A DNA stretch of 15,752 nucleotides from Bacteroidales bacterium (GTDB lineage Bacteria > Bacteroidota > Bacteroidia > Bacteroidales > Muribaculaceae), in assembly GCA_004554255.1 (NCBI GenBank), contig SFNC01000039.1, forward strand, positions 1 to 15,752, read 5' to 3'. Shown one piece after another: positions 15,576 through 15,752 of this stretch (positions are counted from its first letter, which is position 1; each line of letters opens with the position of its first letter). Under the pieces are notes generated by a model. It was not told the origin of the DNA and did no database searches. It worked only from the letters and a program-made list of their open reading frames with translations. The translations under genes and the position numbers were made by a program.

Positions 15576-15752
15576 TAAGACCCCGTTCCCCTCATCGCTT
15601 TAGCGCTTTCGGAGAAAGAATATTTGTTAATGCAGGGGCGGTGTATTTTAAAAAAAATTAATAACTAAAACATGCACCCGCGAACAATATAATATTAGCG
15701 TATTCTCGCAGCTTCCGGCCATCTTTAGTCTTTTGGTTCAGTCACATAGCCC
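15576..15752. repeat. Structured interspersed repeat, right copy (truncated by window end)
   Basis: Starts with TAAGACCCCGTTCCCC (15576-15591), the reverse complement of the end of the left copy at 161-176. A 27-base stretch with a small CGCT-TT-AGCG hairpin follows, then the sub-terminal inverted repeat 15619-15638 and an AT-rich spacer. From 15659 on it matches window bases 1-94 with two differences, including the first arm of the long hairpin (15707-15732). Joining this copy to bases 95-176 gives a composite of about 259 bp. No gene is seen between glpT and the window end. Confidence 0.8.

Noticed and set aside
15552..15640. Terminator for the glpABCT operon downstream of glpT
   Set aside because: The only structures are the repeat end and a short CGCT-TT-AGCG stem without a T tract directly after it. 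I could not support a specific terminator, though the repeat may act as one.
1..15752. Window as a closed circular element joined through the shared 94-base ends
   Set aside because: The overlap has two mismatches and no replication or mobilisation genes are present. Housekeeping genes such as lgt point to a chromosome. Two copies of a dispersed repeat explain the match better.

Overview
The window (about 15.7 kb) looks like a chromosomal segment of an anaerobic gut-type Bacteroidales bacterium, possibly Muribaculaceae-like. This is inferred from Bacteroidetes-type promoters (TTG/TTTG, 20 nt, TAnnTTTG), the absence of strong Shine-Dalgarno sequences, a dipeptidyl peptidase III with the HECLGH zinc motif, and an anaerobic GlpABC dehydrogenase. 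No rRNA, tRNA, CRISPR array, transposase or phage gene was seen. Ten protein genes fill most of the window.

Left part (1-4600). Part of a structured interspersed repeat (1-176) leads directly into an exported M49 dipeptidyl peptidase III. Six bases after it comes lgt (prolipoprotein diacylglyceryl transferase), ending at a strong hairpin terminator. A sodium:alanine/glycine-type symporter converges on lgt from the other strand and has its own promoter.

Middle, minus strand (4594-7860). An exported alpha/beta-hydrolase esterase and an exported family 31 glycoside hydrolase form a two-gene unit ending in a terminator. The esterase leader holds a perfect palindrome made of the same 14-bp arms that bound the large repeat.

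Right part (7864-15551). This is a glycerol-3-phosphate (G3P) divergon. On the minus strand are a DeoR/GlpR-like regulator and an exported glycerophosphodiester phosphodiesterase. On the plus strand are glpA, glpB, glpC and glpT. A 338-bp intergenic region between the arms carries a promoter for each direction and several short inverted repeats that could be operators. Together the genes describe a route from glycerophosphodiesters in the periplasm, to G3P, to uptake by GlpT, to oxidation by membrane-bound GlpABC feeding the quinone pool, with control by GlpR. No glycerol kinase or glycerol facilitator lies in the window.

The window ends in a second copy of the repeat (15576-15752). Its last 94 bases match bases 1-94 at 92 of 94 positions. 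The two partial copies together suggest an element of about 260 bp with terminal and internal inverted repeats and no coding capacity, resembling a MITE or REP-type element. This repeat family is the least explained structure here. The genes themselves belong to recognisable families, and I do not see a clearly new multi-gene system.
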